Assembly (NCBI GenBank): GCA_964645585.1
Contig: CAZYAN010000038.1
Span: 1-40,919 of the forward strand
Length of the DNA: 40,919 bases
From: DATGSL01 sp964645585
GTDB lineage: Bacteria > Verrucomicrobiota > Verrucomicrobiia > Opitutales > T3Sed10-336
Direction: 5' to 3'
The notes beneath the pieces are model-generated. The model was not told where the DNA came from and searched no databases. It worked only from the letters and a program-made list of their open reading frames with translations. This document shows positions 6,693 through 14,490 of the stretch, one piece after another; within the stretch, counting starts at the first letter, position 1, and each line of letters begins with the position of its first letter. The position numbers and the translations under genes were made by a program.

Positions 6693-8498
6693 TCACTCGG
6701 GTTCGGCAACGATGCGCACGAAACGCGGACCGCCGGCGAGGAAGGCGTCGGAAAAACAGAGCGTGACGCTTTCGAGCCCAGCATCGTCCGCCTCTGAGGC
6801 GCGAGAAAGGGTTTCGCACAGGCCATCGGCGGGCTTCCAGTTTTTGAGATCGTCCGAGAATTCGACCCGGTAGTTCAGTCCGCCGGTTGTGCGTTCTTTG
6901 TAGGCGAGGTGGAAGTGCTTCACGCCGCCGCTTTCGTCAAGCGACGCCTCAACGGCATTTCGACTGCCGGGATCAAGCGGATCGAGGCCGAGGGCGTATT
7001 CGTAAAAATTGGACAAACCATTGCCGTTGAAATCGTCGAGATCTTCCGGCCCGACAGGGTCCGCGAACTCGCTGCTTTCGTTTTCTTCACTGGCTATGCG
7101 CGCCAGCCAGTCGTTGTACGCGATATGTCCGGCGGGGACGAAGAAGAGTCGCGCTTTGGGATGGCCGTTGACCTTCATGACGAACAAATAGGTCCTGGCG
7201 CGGCTGTCGAGATCCTCGAGCCGGTATTCATGCGTGAAGACACGGGGCCGATCGGTTTCCGCTTCGGGCACAGGCGAGAGCGCGGCGTTGGCGACGATCC
7301 TGCGGCCCTCGCGCACGGGTTTCTCCCAGACCGGAGCGACGGCGGCATCGGATTGGCTCAGATCGAGGGTGACGGTGATGATGGTAACGCCGTCGTCCGC
7401 GGTTCGAGCGTTGAGGGAAACCGCTCCGGGCGGGATGTCAGGCGAAGGCGGAATCGAGAAGCCGGTTGTAGCGAAGACGATTCCGTTCATTCGGAAGACG
7501 ACGGTAAAAAAGTGTTTCCGGGAAGCATCTGTGCTGTCGTCGGTGAGGCGCGGGAACAGCTGGTACGAATGCTCCTGGATCACGGGCAGATCGGGCGGCT
7601 GCACGTATTCGACCCTCGCGGCCGTGGCATCGATCAAAAAGCGCCCGCCATTCTGTTTGGCTTCGCCCCAGTCGTCGATCATGTAATACGGGTAACCGGT
7701 GAAAGCGACGCGCACATCGGCAAAGATCGCCGGTCCATCGCGGCGAATGGCGATTGAGGCGCGCGCGGGAATATCGCGCGGCGGAACGGAGAACTCGTGA
7801 ACCGTGACAACTTGGTCGCGTGAAAGGAGACGGATCCGGTATTCGCCCGGGTCGAGCGGTCCGAGATGATACATCCGTTCATTGGGAAGGGGGGCTTCCG
7901 GAATCGCCGGGAACCAGTTGAGGGCGACACTGACCTCAAACGTGTTTCCGTTGCGCCGAAGCTCGCTCCAGTCGCTGACGAACGCACCGGCGGGCGGCTC
8001 GACTTTCACCGCGGCCAACCAGGCGAAGTTCCCCGGCCTCACGATAATCGAAGCGTTTTTGGGAAACGGAGGTTTTGGCAAGGGCACTGTAAAGAGGACC
8101 GTGGCGATCCGCTGGCCGCCGCTGTAAAGGGAAAAGCGATAGTCACCAGGTGTGAGGTCCGGAAGTTCGCAGGTGTGGGAAACCGGGGTCAGCACCTGGG
8201 GGTAGATCCCGTCATCCGGCGGCAGGATGGTGACTTCAGCCGCGAAATGATTTTCCTCGCGAGTCAGATCGCCCCAATCGGCGCCATAACCCGGATGAGG
8301 AAGAACGACGGTAGCGACAGCCGCCAAACGGCCGGTGTTGGTCGTGACAATCTTGACGCTCGCATCGAGAGGCGGGATCGGGCGGTCGCTGGTCGATGCC
8401 TGGCTGGTAAGTGCTGGCCAAAGTAAAAGCGCCGTCAACAGCGCGGTGAAGGCGGAAACATGCCCGCATGCGGATTTCTCGCTGGATGCCATTCTCAT
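6693..8498 (-). CDS. Secreted protein with four tandem ~95-residue repeats and a C-terminal calcium-loop tail
   Basis: 601 residues. The start is set by a strong GGAGG (6 to 10 bases beyond it at 8506-8510) spaced 7 bases from the ATG. A hydrophobic export signal follows (about residues 15-34). Four divergent repeats can be lined up at about 45-140, 148-240, 247-351 and 358-455. Each has an alternating hydrophobic start (ASV.I), most have a central DW(G/S), and each ends with an H.Y.L...L.PG.Y-type strand and a terminal F.VP; the shape suggests a beta-sandwich. Residues 487-507 contain DDFNGNGLSNFYEYALGLDP, the Asp/Asn-rich loop common in secreted Verrucomicrobia proteins. A C-terminal module with YRVEFSDDLKNW follows. 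No enzyme motif was seen; the function is unknown and probably extracellular. Confidence 0.75.
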   Translation of the reverse strand: MRMASSEKSACGHVSAFTALLTALLLWPALTSQASTSDRPIPPLDASVKIVTTNTGRLAAVATVVLPHPGYGADWGDLTREENHFAAEVTILPPDDGIYPQVLTPVSHTCELPDLTPGDYRFSLYSGGQRIATVLFTVPLPKPPFPKNASIIVRPGNFAWLAAVKVEPPAGAFVSDWSELRRNGNTFEVSVALNWFPAIPEAPLPNERMYHLGPLDPGEYRIRLLSRDQVVTVHEFSVPPRDIPARASIAIRRDGPAIFADVRVAFTGYPYYMIDDWGEAKQNGGRFLIDATAARVEYVQPPDLPVIQEHSYQLFPRLTDDSTDASRKHFFTVVFRMNGIVFATTGFSIPPSPDIPPGAVSLNARTADDGVTIITVTLDLSQSDAAVAPVWEKPVREGRRIVANAALSPVPEAETDRPRVFTHEYRLEDLDSRARTYLFVMKVNGHPKARLFFVPAGHIAYNDWLARIASEENESSEFADPVGPEDLDDFNGNGLSNFYEYALGLDPLDPGSRNAVEASLDESGGVKHFHLAYKERTTGGLNYRVEFSDDLKNWKPADGLCETLSRASEADDAGLESVTLCFSDAFLAGGPRFVRIVAEPE

Positions 8499-8695
8499 CG
8501 CTTATCCTCCGTATTTGACTTCAGGATACGCACCGGCCGGATCGCGCGCTTGCTCCTTCCGCGGCTTGCAGGCCGCGTTCAACGATGCATCATTGTCGCA
8601 CGGAAGGGATCGGTCTGTCGATCTTTTTGGGCGGGGGAATGCGCAATCGGGGCAGTCGCGCCTCGGGGTCATCCCGCCGTTTCGCACGCAGGAAC

Positions 8696-9472
8696 ATGAA
8701 AGAGGATCTGTCTGAACAAGCAGTGATCGACGCTGATAAGCGGGGCGCCGGCGGTCTGAGCGTCGTCATTCCGGCCTTCAACGAGGCTCGGCACATTGGG
8801 CGCGCGATCGATTCGGTGAAGACGGCAATCGCGGAAGTCGGCGTCGATCGGTGGGAGATTGTTATTTGCGACAACAATTCAACCGACGAAACCGGAAAAA
8901 TCGCCGCTGAGCATGGCGCCCGGGTGGTCTTTGAGCCGCACAATCAGATCGCTCGCGCTCGAAACCGGGGAGCGGAGGCGGCGATCGGCGAATGGCTGAT
9001 TTTTCTTGATGCCGACAGCACCCTTTCCGCGGACCTTTTGCGGGCAACCCTTCGGCGCATGCGGAGCGGCAAGGTCGGCGGCGGCGGGGCGCGCGTGGCT
9101 TTTGACAACAGCGCCCGGCTTGCTTGGCCCGTTCGTCTGGGGAGCGCGTTTTGGAATTTCCTGTCACGGACCGCGCGCTGGGCGGCCGGGTCCTACGTGT
9201 ATTGCCGGCGAGAGGCCTGGAAGGAGACGGGCGGGTTTCATGAAGACTGGTACGCGGCGGAAGAGATCGCTTTTTCCAAGGCGCTGAAAAGCTGGTGCCG
9301 GCAGCGCGGCCTGCGGTTTGAAATTATCGGGGAGAGCTCGGTGCGGACTTCGCCGCGGAAGCTCGACGACTATTCGCTTTGGGGGATGGTCCGGTTGCTG
9401 ACGGGACTGGCGCGGCCGGGGGCTTTGAAGAACCGGGAGCAGTGCGGTTACTGGTACCAGCGCAAGCCGTGA
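8696..9472 (+). CDS. Family 2 glycosyltransferase
   Basis: 258 residues from the ATG at 8696, which has AGGAA just upstream; the longer open frame from 8585 is Arg-rich and unlikely. GT-A fold signatures: LSVVIPAFNEARHIGRAIDS near the N terminus, ICDNNSTDETGKIA, and the metal-binding FLDADST at the end of the first half. A later segment HEDWYAAEEIAFSKAL fits the acceptor-side acidic motif (ED/EE). There is no membrane segment, so it is probably cytoplasmic or peripheral. It would transfer a sugar from a nucleotide-sugar to an acceptor in surface polysaccharide or lipid glycan synthesis. No other glycan genes surround it, so the substrate cannot be inferred. Confidence 0.85.
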   Translation: MKEDLSEQAVIDADKRGAGGLSVVIPAFNEARHIGRAIDSVKTAIAEVGVDRWEIVICDNNSTDETGKIAAEHGARVVFEPHNQIARARNRGAEAAIGEWLIFLDADSTLSADLLRATLRRMRSGKVGGGGARVAFDNSARLAWPVRLGSAFWNFLSRTARWAAGSYVYCRREAWKETGGFHEDWYAAEEIAFSKALKSWCRQRGLRFEIIGESSVRTSPRKLDDYSLWGMVRLLTGLARPGALKNREQCGYWYQRKP

Positions 9473-9511
9473 CAGGGTTGGGGATAAGCGGCTTTCGATT
9501 CTGTTTGTAAA

Positions 9512-10444
9512 CTAGCCTCTGACCGACCCGATGGTCAGACCGGAGAGGAAGAAGCGCTGGCCGGCGAGGAAGAGCACGATGATCGGGATCAGCATCAGGA
9601 GAGAGGCGGCCATCATCAGGTGCCATTCCGTTCCGTATTGCCCTTGGAATGATTGCAGACCGACCGGCAGCACCCGGAGATAGGTTTGATGGGTGACGAC
9701 GAGGGGCCAGAGGAACGCGCCCCAGACGCTCATAAAGGTCAGGATCGTGAGCGTCGCGAGACCGGGGATCGAGAGCGGCAGAATCACCTTCCGGAAAATC
9801 ATCCAGTGGCCGCAGCCATCCAGTTTGGCCGCCTCGTCCAGATCGCGCGGAAGCGTCAGGAAAAATTGGCGGAGAAGAAATGTTCCGTAGGCGCTGAACA
9901 TGCCAGGCGCGATCAAGGCGAAGTAGGAGTCGAGGCCGATCAGCCTGCCGACACCGATGGCATCGGTACCTCGCCCAAGATAGCGAAGACCGGCCCAGTC
10001 GACGACAGGAAGAATCGCGCCAAGAATGTCCGGCGAGAGCTTCAGCAGAATGAAGTTGGGAATCATCGTCACGGATCCGGGAATCATCAGAGTCGCCAGA
10101 TAAGCGAGAAAGACCGTGTCACGCCCTCTCCAGCGAAGCCGGGCAAACGCGTAGGCGGCCATGGCGCTTGTCGCGACCTGTCCAGCCGTGGCGACGGCTG
10201 CCACGAGAAGGCTGTTGATGTAATAGCGGAAGAACGGAACGATCTCCCAGACCTCGACGAAATTTGACCACTGGAAGTGCCGCGGAATGATGATTTCGCG
10301 AACCGAGTCAGTCGCCTTCATCGTCTCCTCGGGCGGCGAGAGGGCGGTAGTGAGCATGAACGCGAGCGGCAGCAGGCAGGTCACCCCGAGAATAACCAAA
10401 GGAATATGCCAAAGGGCTGTGTACCTGTTTTCCCGCCGAATCAT
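9512..10444 (-). CDS. Carbohydrate ABC transporter permease, MalG-like (CUT1 family)
   Basis: 310 residues, about six membrane segments, short cytoplasmic N terminus. The ABC permease loop (EAA motif) is clear in the second half: LDEAAKLDGCGHWMIFRKVI followed by LPLSIPG. Compared with MalG there is an added stretch between the third and fourth membrane segments (DILGAILPVVDWAGLRYLGR and beyond), which probably lies in the periplasm. It would form the membrane pore of a sugar importer with the MalF-like product of the gene 13 bases upstream. No substrate-binding protein or ATPase gene is next to the pair. The ATPase may be a shared MsmX-type subunit encoded elsewhere. Confidence 0.9.
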   Translation of the reverse strand: MIRRENRYTALWHIPLVILGVTCLLPLAFMLTTALSPPEETMKATDSVREIIIPRHFQWSNFVEVWEIVPFFRYYINSLLVAAVATAGQVATSAMAAYAFARLRWRGRDTVFLAYLATLMIPGSVTMIPNFILLKLSPDILGAILPVVDWAGLRYLGRGTDAIGVGRLIGLDSYFALIAPGMFSAYGTFLLRQFFLTLPRDLDEAAKLDGCGHWMIFRKVILPLSIPGLATLTILTFMSVWGAFLWPLVVTHQTYLRVLPVGLQSFQGQYGTEWHLMMAASLLMLIPIIVLFLAGQRFFLSGLTIGSVRG

Positions 10445-10457
10445 GCCTTTTGCTTTG

Positions 10458-11375
10458 TCAGTCCGCCAGGTGATTGGCGCCTTTCCGCCAGTGAAGGAGT
10501 GTGATCGCGAGGGTCAGGAGGAACAGCACCCAGGCGATCGTGGCGGCGTAGCCCATCTGAAAGTCGACGAATGCCTTCCGGTAAATCATGTAACCGAGCG
10601 TGGTGGTCGCACCGAACGGTCCTCCTTCGGTCATGATCATCACAGCTTCAGCTCCGTATTGGAGCCCGTTGATGAGGCCCATCGTGAGCAGGAAGAAGGT
10701 GACCGGCATGACGGACGGCCAAGTGACGGTTTTGAATTTGCCCCAGGCGCCCGCGCCGTCGATTTCCGCTGCTTCATACAGTTCCGGCGGCACGTTTTGC
10801 AGCGCGGCGATATAAAGCACCATGCCGGCGCCGCCGATCCCGATCCAGAGGCCCATCAGCATGATCGCGGGTTTCGCCCACGCCGGGTCCGTCAGCCAGT
10901 TGGGCCCGGTGATGCCTGCGGTTGCCAGGAGCGCGTTGAACAGGCCGTAGTCGGGATTGTAGATCCAGCGCCAGAGGTAAAAGATCGCCACGCCGGCAAG
11001 GATACTGGGCAAGAAGAAAATCAGACGGTACAGATGCCTGAAACGGAGTTTCTTGATCAGGATAATCGCGAGAAAAAGCGAGGTGGCGATGTTCACCGGA
11101 ATGGTGAGCATCATGAACAGCGTATTGTAGAGATACTTCCAGAAAGCAGGGTCGTTCGGCCGCCAGCCTTCTACCCCGCGGTGAAAGCCGAGCAGATCGA
11201 TGAAGTTGGCGAGCCCGACCCAGCGCGGCGGCGTCAGGAGGTCCCAAGAGGTAAAGCTGAGAAGAAACGAGCCGGCGACGGGGCCGGCTGTGAACAGCAG
11301 GAATCCCACGATATTTGGAAGGAGAAAAAGGAGCGCGACCAGCCACTCGTGTCTCGCAAAAACGCCGGATCTCAT
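10458..11375 (-). CDS. Sugar ABC transporter permease, MalF/UgpA-like (CUT1 family)
   Basis: 305 residues with about six membrane segments beginning at WLVALLFLLPNIVGFLLF. The EAA loop reads ELYEAAEIDGAGAWGKFKTV and is followed by TWPSVMPVTFF, as in UgpA/LacF-type permeases. It lacks the long periplasmic loop of E. coli MalF, which is normal for this subfamily. It is the first gene of a two-gene unit with the MalG-like permease. The upstream gene is an H-X9-DG pseudopilin rather than the usual substrate-binding lipoprotein, so the importer is incomplete here. The sugar is not predictable from the sequence. Confidence 0.9.
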   Translation of the reverse strand: MRSGVFARHEWLVALLFLLPNIVGFLLFTAGPVAGSFLLSFTSWDLLTPPRWVGLANFIDLLGFHRGVEGWRPNDPAFWKYLYNTLFMMLTIPVNIATSLFLAIILIKKLRFRHLYRLIFFLPSILAGVAIFYLWRWIYNPDYGLFNALLATAGITGPNWLTDPAWAKPAIMLMGLWIGIGGAGMVLYIAALQNVPPELYEAAEIDGAGAWGKFKTVTWPSVMPVTFFLLTMGLINGLQYGAEAVMIMTEGGPFGATTTLGYMIYRKAFVDFQMGYAATIAWVLFLLTLAITLLHWRKGANHLAD

Positions 11376-11558
11376 GATGCCGATTTTCAGTGACTTTGTT
11401 TTCCCGGATTGATGAACCGTGCGGGCTCGATTGGCTCAATTCATTAATGGCAACTTTTGTAGGACGGATCCGGTGGCGGAGCAACTGTCATGTAGGGGAT
11501 CACGGCCGCGATAGATCTCTTTTTGTTTCTTCGCTGCGATTTGTTACGGGGTCGCTGG

Positions 11559-12299
11559 TCACTGGTGGAGCGGATTCCAGCGGACGCGCTGGGGAAAGTT
11601 CGGGTTGTCCCAGGCTCGGTACTGCAACAGCAGCTCGGCCGGTGTGAAGGATTCGGCGTGGCCGTCAAAAAAGACGACGAGGCCGCGGCCGCTGTGGCGG
11701 TTGGCTTCGGCCAAGTATCGGGGGTTTGCGTTCAAGGCAGCGATTCCGGAGGAGTTGGGGGCGTGGTTCGTCGTCTCGGCGAACAGCGGCACGCGGCTCG
11801 GTTCACGAATCATGGAGAGGCGGGTGATGGCGACGCGGAGCGGCGAGGGTGTTCCGGCGTAGCTCAGCAAGTAGTTTGGGCCGTAACAGAGCCAGTCGGG
11901 AGCCCCGCCGATTCTTTCTGCGGCGGGGCAGATGAAGACGGAGGTGTCTCCGAGACGGGGAAGACTGTTCCCGGCGGCGAGGTCGCGTGCGATCGGCGAG
12001 TCGAAATAGGGCGGCAGCGCGTTAAACCACGGCAGCGTTCCGGCGTGTTCGGTCATGTTTCCCGGCGTGGCATTATTGGCGCTGTCCCAGCCGTCCCACG
12101 GAATGAGATCATTGTTGTCGGCAGCGTAGAGCAAGTTGGCGGCGGCCCATTGGCGAAGGTTTGAGGTGCATTTCGTCCGATGCGCCTGTTCTCGGACACG
12201 TCCGGCGACTGGCACGAGAATCGTGGTGAGGATCGCCACGATGGCGATGACAACGAGCAATTCGATCAGGCTGAAGCCTGAGAGGGGCTTTCTCGACAT
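11559..12299 (-). CDS. Prepilin-like protein with H-X9-DG domain
   Basis: 246 residues. A type IV prepilin leader is present: GFSLIELLVVIAIVAILTTI, with Gly at -1, Phe at +1 and Glu at +5, so it should be cut and N-methylated by a prepilin peptidase. The C-terminal region has HSGRGLVVFFDGH, a His followed nine residues later by Asp-Gly, the defining motif of the H-X9-DG prepilin-processing-associated family. These proteins are greatly expanded in Planctomycetes and Verrucomicrobia and their role is not established; a surface or pseudopilus location is likely. Same strand as the two sugar permeases, 183 bases upstream of them, so joint transcription is possible but not shown. Confidence 0.88.
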   Translation of the reverse strand: MSRKPLSGFSLIELLVVIAIVAILTTILVPVAGRVREQAHRTKCTSNLRQWAAANLLYAADNNDLIPWDGWDSANNATPGNMTEHAGTLPWFNALPPYFDSPIARDLAAGNSLPRLGDTSVFICPAAERIGGAPDWLCYGPNYLLSYAGTPSPLRVAITRLSMIREPSRVPLFAETTNHAPNSSGIAALNANPRYLAEANRHSGRGLVVFFDGHAESFTPAELLLQYRAWDNPNFPQRVRWNPLHQ

Positions 12300-12473
12300 G
12301 ACAAAAGGGGTGTTGGGGTTCTAAGGGTACTTGGAGGTAAATCGCGGCTGATCCCGCGTTTCCATGCAAATTCGTGACGATGGGATGATGGAGCGCAAGC
12401 AAAAAGCGGCGAGCGGTTCACGCCCCCTCTGGCGAAGACCCCGAACCCGCGCGAAGATGAAGAAAAAGGGCAC

Positions 12474-12509
12474 AAAAAAAGACGCCCCGGTTGCGGGCGC
12501 CTCTTTTTT
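12474..12509 (-). terminator. Rho-independent terminator of the small lipoprotein gene
   Basis: GACGCCCC (12481-12488) pairs with GGGCGCCTC (12495-12503, one G.T) around a short loop. The stem is flanked by an A-run (12474-12480) on one side and a T-run (12504-12509) on the other, so it can work in both directions. On the minus strand it follows the 49-residue lipoprotein gene by about 30 bases. Confidence 0.85.
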
Positions 12510-12539
12510 GCGGGACGCGTCTAGCGAACGCGTTCTCGC

Positions 12540-12689
12540 TCAGTTGGGGGCTTCTTCGGTTGTTTCCCCCGCGGTCTCGCCGGACTCTTCGGCAGGCGCG
12601 CCGGTGTCGGCCGGCTGGCAGCCGATCATGGCAAAGCCGAAGGCGGCGAGGATAATGAGGCAGGTGCGCGTAATGTTGATGTTCTTCAT
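12540..12689 (-). CDS. Small lipoprotein, 49 residues
   Basis: A short gene read directly from the minus strand. It opens MKNINITRTC, continues with a hydrophobic stretch LIILAAFGFAMIGC and ends in an acidic tail (QPADTG ... EEAPN). The AMIGC sequence is a plausible lipobox with Cys24 as the lipidated residue, leaving a mature peptide of only about 26 residues rich in Glu, Thr, Ala and Gly. CAGGAGAG lies about 11 bases before the ATG, and a strong terminator follows the stop codon, so this is very likely an expressed single gene. Its role is unknown; short acidic lipoproteins of this kind can be envelope spacers or entericidin-like peptides. Confidence 0.75.
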   Translation of the reverse strand: MKNINITRTCLIILAAFGFAMIGCQPADTGAPAEESGETAGETTEEAPN

Positions 12690-12973
12690 AGAAGACTTTG
12701 CTCTCCTGAGTTTGGGTTATGCTTTAATGATACGAATACGAGAAAAACCGGAAATTCCGGACGAGGCGGAGGTTAACAAGCGGGCGCATCCTTTGGCAAG
12801 GCAGAATGAAAATCCCTGGTGCGCGTATCCCATCGATCGGTCGGCCTTGCAGCTGGGGGCTCTGTCAACGGCCGGGCAGGGACGGAGCGAGGTGTGGCCG
12901 TCCATAAAGTTCCTTGTGATTTTCTGAACAAGACGTTGACAGCGCTCGCTCTTTTGACTTCTTTTGGCCGTTT
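12690..12973. other. Divergent intergenic region between the small lipoprotein and rpmJ
   Basis: 284 bases. It must hold the lipoprotein promoter on the minus strand and the ribosomal-protein promoter on the plus strand (candidate at 12936-12964). Short open frames here have no codon pattern or motif that supports a gene. Confidence 0.5.
12936..12964 (+). promoter_or_regulatory. Candidate promoter for rpmJ-rpmE
   Basis: A perfect -35 box TTGACA (12936-12941) is followed after 17 bases by TTCTTT (12959-12964), which is a poor -10 box. Transcription would begin very close to the rpmJ start at 12974, leaving almost no leader. No Zur-like palindrome was recognised. Confidence 0.35.
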
Positions 12974-13099
12974 ATGAAAGTTGTATCGTCACTGAAATCA
13001 GCCAAAACCCGGCATCCGGATTGTCAGGTCGTCCGTCGGCGCGGCCGGATCTATGTCATTTGCAAATCGAATCCGCGCTTCAAAGCGCGTCAGGGATAA
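12974..13099 (+). CDS. rpmJ: Ribosomal protein bL36, zinc-free (YkgO-like) type
   Basis: 41 residues, beginning MKVVSSLKSAKTRHPDCQVV and ending CKSNPRFKARQG. It aligns along its whole length with E. coli YkgO (MKVLNSLRTAKERHPDCQIV), the bL36 paralogue that lacks the zinc-binding CxxC...C...H set; only Cys17 and Cys30 are present. bL36 is a small component of the large ribosomal subunit that stabilises 23S rRNA near the peptidyl-transferase and L7/L12 regions. The stop codon is 29 bases before the bL31 gene, forming an rpmJ-rpmE unit. No obvious Shine-Dalgarno sequence is seen. Confidence 0.93.
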   Translation: MKVVSSLKSAKTRHPDCQVVRRRGRIYVICKSNPRFKARQG

Positions 13100-13128
13100 T
13101 ATTCCCGAAAGGAGCGCTCGATCCAGTC

Positions 13129-13377
13129 ATGAAAAAAGAAATCCATCCCAGTTTGCATCCGGTAGCGTTTGTGGATGTCTCGTCGGGCAAACGGTTTTTG
13201 ACCCGTTCCACGATGAAATCCGCGAGGAAGGAAGAGATTGACGGTGTCGAGCACTACATCGTGTTGCGCGACGTCACCTCCGATTCCCATCCGGCCTACA
13301 CCGGGGAAAAGCGCTTAATCGATACCGCGGGTCGCGTGGAAAAATTCACCTCGAAGTTCCGCCGCCAGCGGAAGTAA
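13129..13377 (+). CDS. rpmE2: Ribosomal protein bL31, type B (zinc-free)
   Basis: 82 residues: MKKEIHPSLHPVAFVDVSSG at the start, later SHPAYTGEKR, and a basic C terminus (FTSKFRRQRK). It has no Cys at all, so it is the C-minus type B form like E. coli YkgM. The start is chosen by homology and by a GAAAGGAG sequence at 13107-13114; the longer open frame from 12964 runs through rpmJ in another frame. bL31 bridges the two ribosomal subunits. A terminator follows 35 bases after the stop codon, so rpmJ and rpmE make a complete two-gene operon. Confidence 0.95.
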   Translation: MKKEIHPSLHPVAFVDVSSGKRFLTRSTMKSARKEEIDGVEHYIVLRDVTSDSHPAYTGEKRLIDTAGRVEKFTSKFRRQRK

Positions 13378-13411
13378 GCGTCCGCGATCCAGTTTTTTCT
13401 TAATCATGCAA

Positions 13412-13445
13412 TCGGCGCGTCTGAAAAGGCGCGCCGGTTTTTTTT
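13412..13445 (+). terminator. Rho-independent terminator of the rpmJ-rpmE operon
   Basis: CGGCGCG (13413-13419) pairs with CGCGCCG (13430-13436) around a 10-base loop and is followed by a T-run (13438-13445). Position and strand fit termination of the ribosomal-protein unit. Confidence 0.9.
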
Positions 13446-13570
13446 GCTGTTTTTCGGAGGCCGCGTCGCATTCGGCGGTCGGCGCGGAAATCCTTTCGGC
13501 CGCGCTCCCACCGCGCGGCTGCGGAAGAGTCGCAGCTGCCGGGGTGAGCCGATGGGCGAGGGCGGCCGCG

Positions 13571-14449
13571 TCAAGTCAGCCGGTGCTCGAGTTTCTCGAC
13601 CAGTGCGGCGTGAAACAGCCCTGCGCCGGGCAACTCGCGGCAGAGGCGGGCGGCTTCACCCGTCAATTGCCGGGCGACGCGGCGCGAGGCTTCGATTCCG
13701 TGCATTTTTACGTAGGTTGCCTTGCCGGTCTTCGCGTCGCCGCCGGCGGTCTTCCCAAGTGCCTGATCATCGCTGGTGGCGTCGAGAATGTCGTCGATGA
13801 TCTGAAACGCGAGTCCGGCGCTGCGTCCGATCCGTATGCAGAGGTCGATTGCCGCGTCGCCCGCCTTCGCCACGCGCGCCCCCATCGTCAGCGAGGTTTC
13901 GAGCAAAGCCGCGGTTTTATTCAGATGAATGAAATCGAGCTGTTCTTCGGTGCAGGTTGTGCGTTCGCCAAGGATATCCTCCACCTGGCCGGCGAGCAGC
14001 CGCCGGCTGCCTGCGGCTCCGGCGAGGTCGCGGGTCAGCGCGTTGGCGAGCGGGGGGTCGCCGGCGTAGTTTTCAGCAAGGAGTTCGAAGGCGAAGGTGA
14101 GCAGCGCATCCCCGGCGAGGACGGCGGTCCATTCGTCAAATTTCCGGTGTAAAGTCGGCTGGCCCCGACGAAGCATGCCGTCATCCATGCACGGGAGATC
14201 GTCGTGAATGAGCGAATAGGTGTGGATGCACTCGAGGGAGATGGCGGCGGGAAGCGGATCGGCGGCCGCGCCGAAAAGTTCGGCAGTGGCGAGGCAAAGC
14301 ATCGGCCGGAGCCTCTTGCCGCCTGCCTGCATGCTGTAACGCATCGCGTGGTGCAGCCGCTGCGGCCGGGTGTTAACCGGCGGCAGGCAGAGGTCGATCG
14401 CTGCTTCAATGCGGGCGCGGTACTGTTCTGATTTTTCTTTGAAGTCCAT
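13571..14449 (-). CDS. ispA: Polyprenyl diphosphate synthase, farnesyl-diphosphate-synthase type
   Basis: 292 residues from the ATG at 14449 (MDFKEKSEQYRAR). The upstream in-frame extension overlaps the divergent gene and is not credible. Both Asp-rich motifs are present: FARM DDLPCMDD (residues 83-90), with two extra residues inside as in type II bacterial enzymes, and SARM DDILD (219-223). GGKRLRPMLC (43-52) and GDAKTGKATYV (237-247) complete the active site. The residue four before the FARM is Tyr79, which in E. coli IspA-type enzymes limits the product to C15, so farnesyl diphosphate is the likely product. It feeds undecaprenyl, quinone and hopanoid-type pathways. It is divergent from the DUF4013 gene, with about 41 bases between the starts. 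Confidence 0.92.
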   Translation of the reverse strand: MDFKEKSEQYRARIEAAIDLCLPPVNTRPQRLHHAMRYSMQAGGKRLRPMLCLATAELFGAAADPLPAAISLECIHTYSLIHDDLPCMDDGMLRRGQPTLHRKFDEWTAVLAGDALLTFAFELLAENYAGDPPLANALTRDLAGAAGSRRLLAGQVEDILGERTTCTEEQLDFIHLNKTAALLETSLTMGARVAKAGDAAIDLCIRIGRSAGLAFQIIDDILDATSDDQALGKTAGGDAKTGKATYVKMHGIEASRRVARQLTGEAARLCRELPGAGLFHAALVEKLEHRLT

Positions 14450-14490
14450 CTCACATGCGGTATCTTCCCGCCTCGTTTGTCGTAACATGT

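Noticed and set aside
10287..11393. 368-codon plus-strand frame over the MalF-like permease
   Set aside because: Antisense shadow; the translation is rich in Arg, Glu and His with no recognisable domain.
12717..12905. 62-codon minus-strand frame upstream of the small lipoprotein
   Set aside because: No ribosome binding site or hydrophobic/lipobox pattern; it lies in the promoter region.
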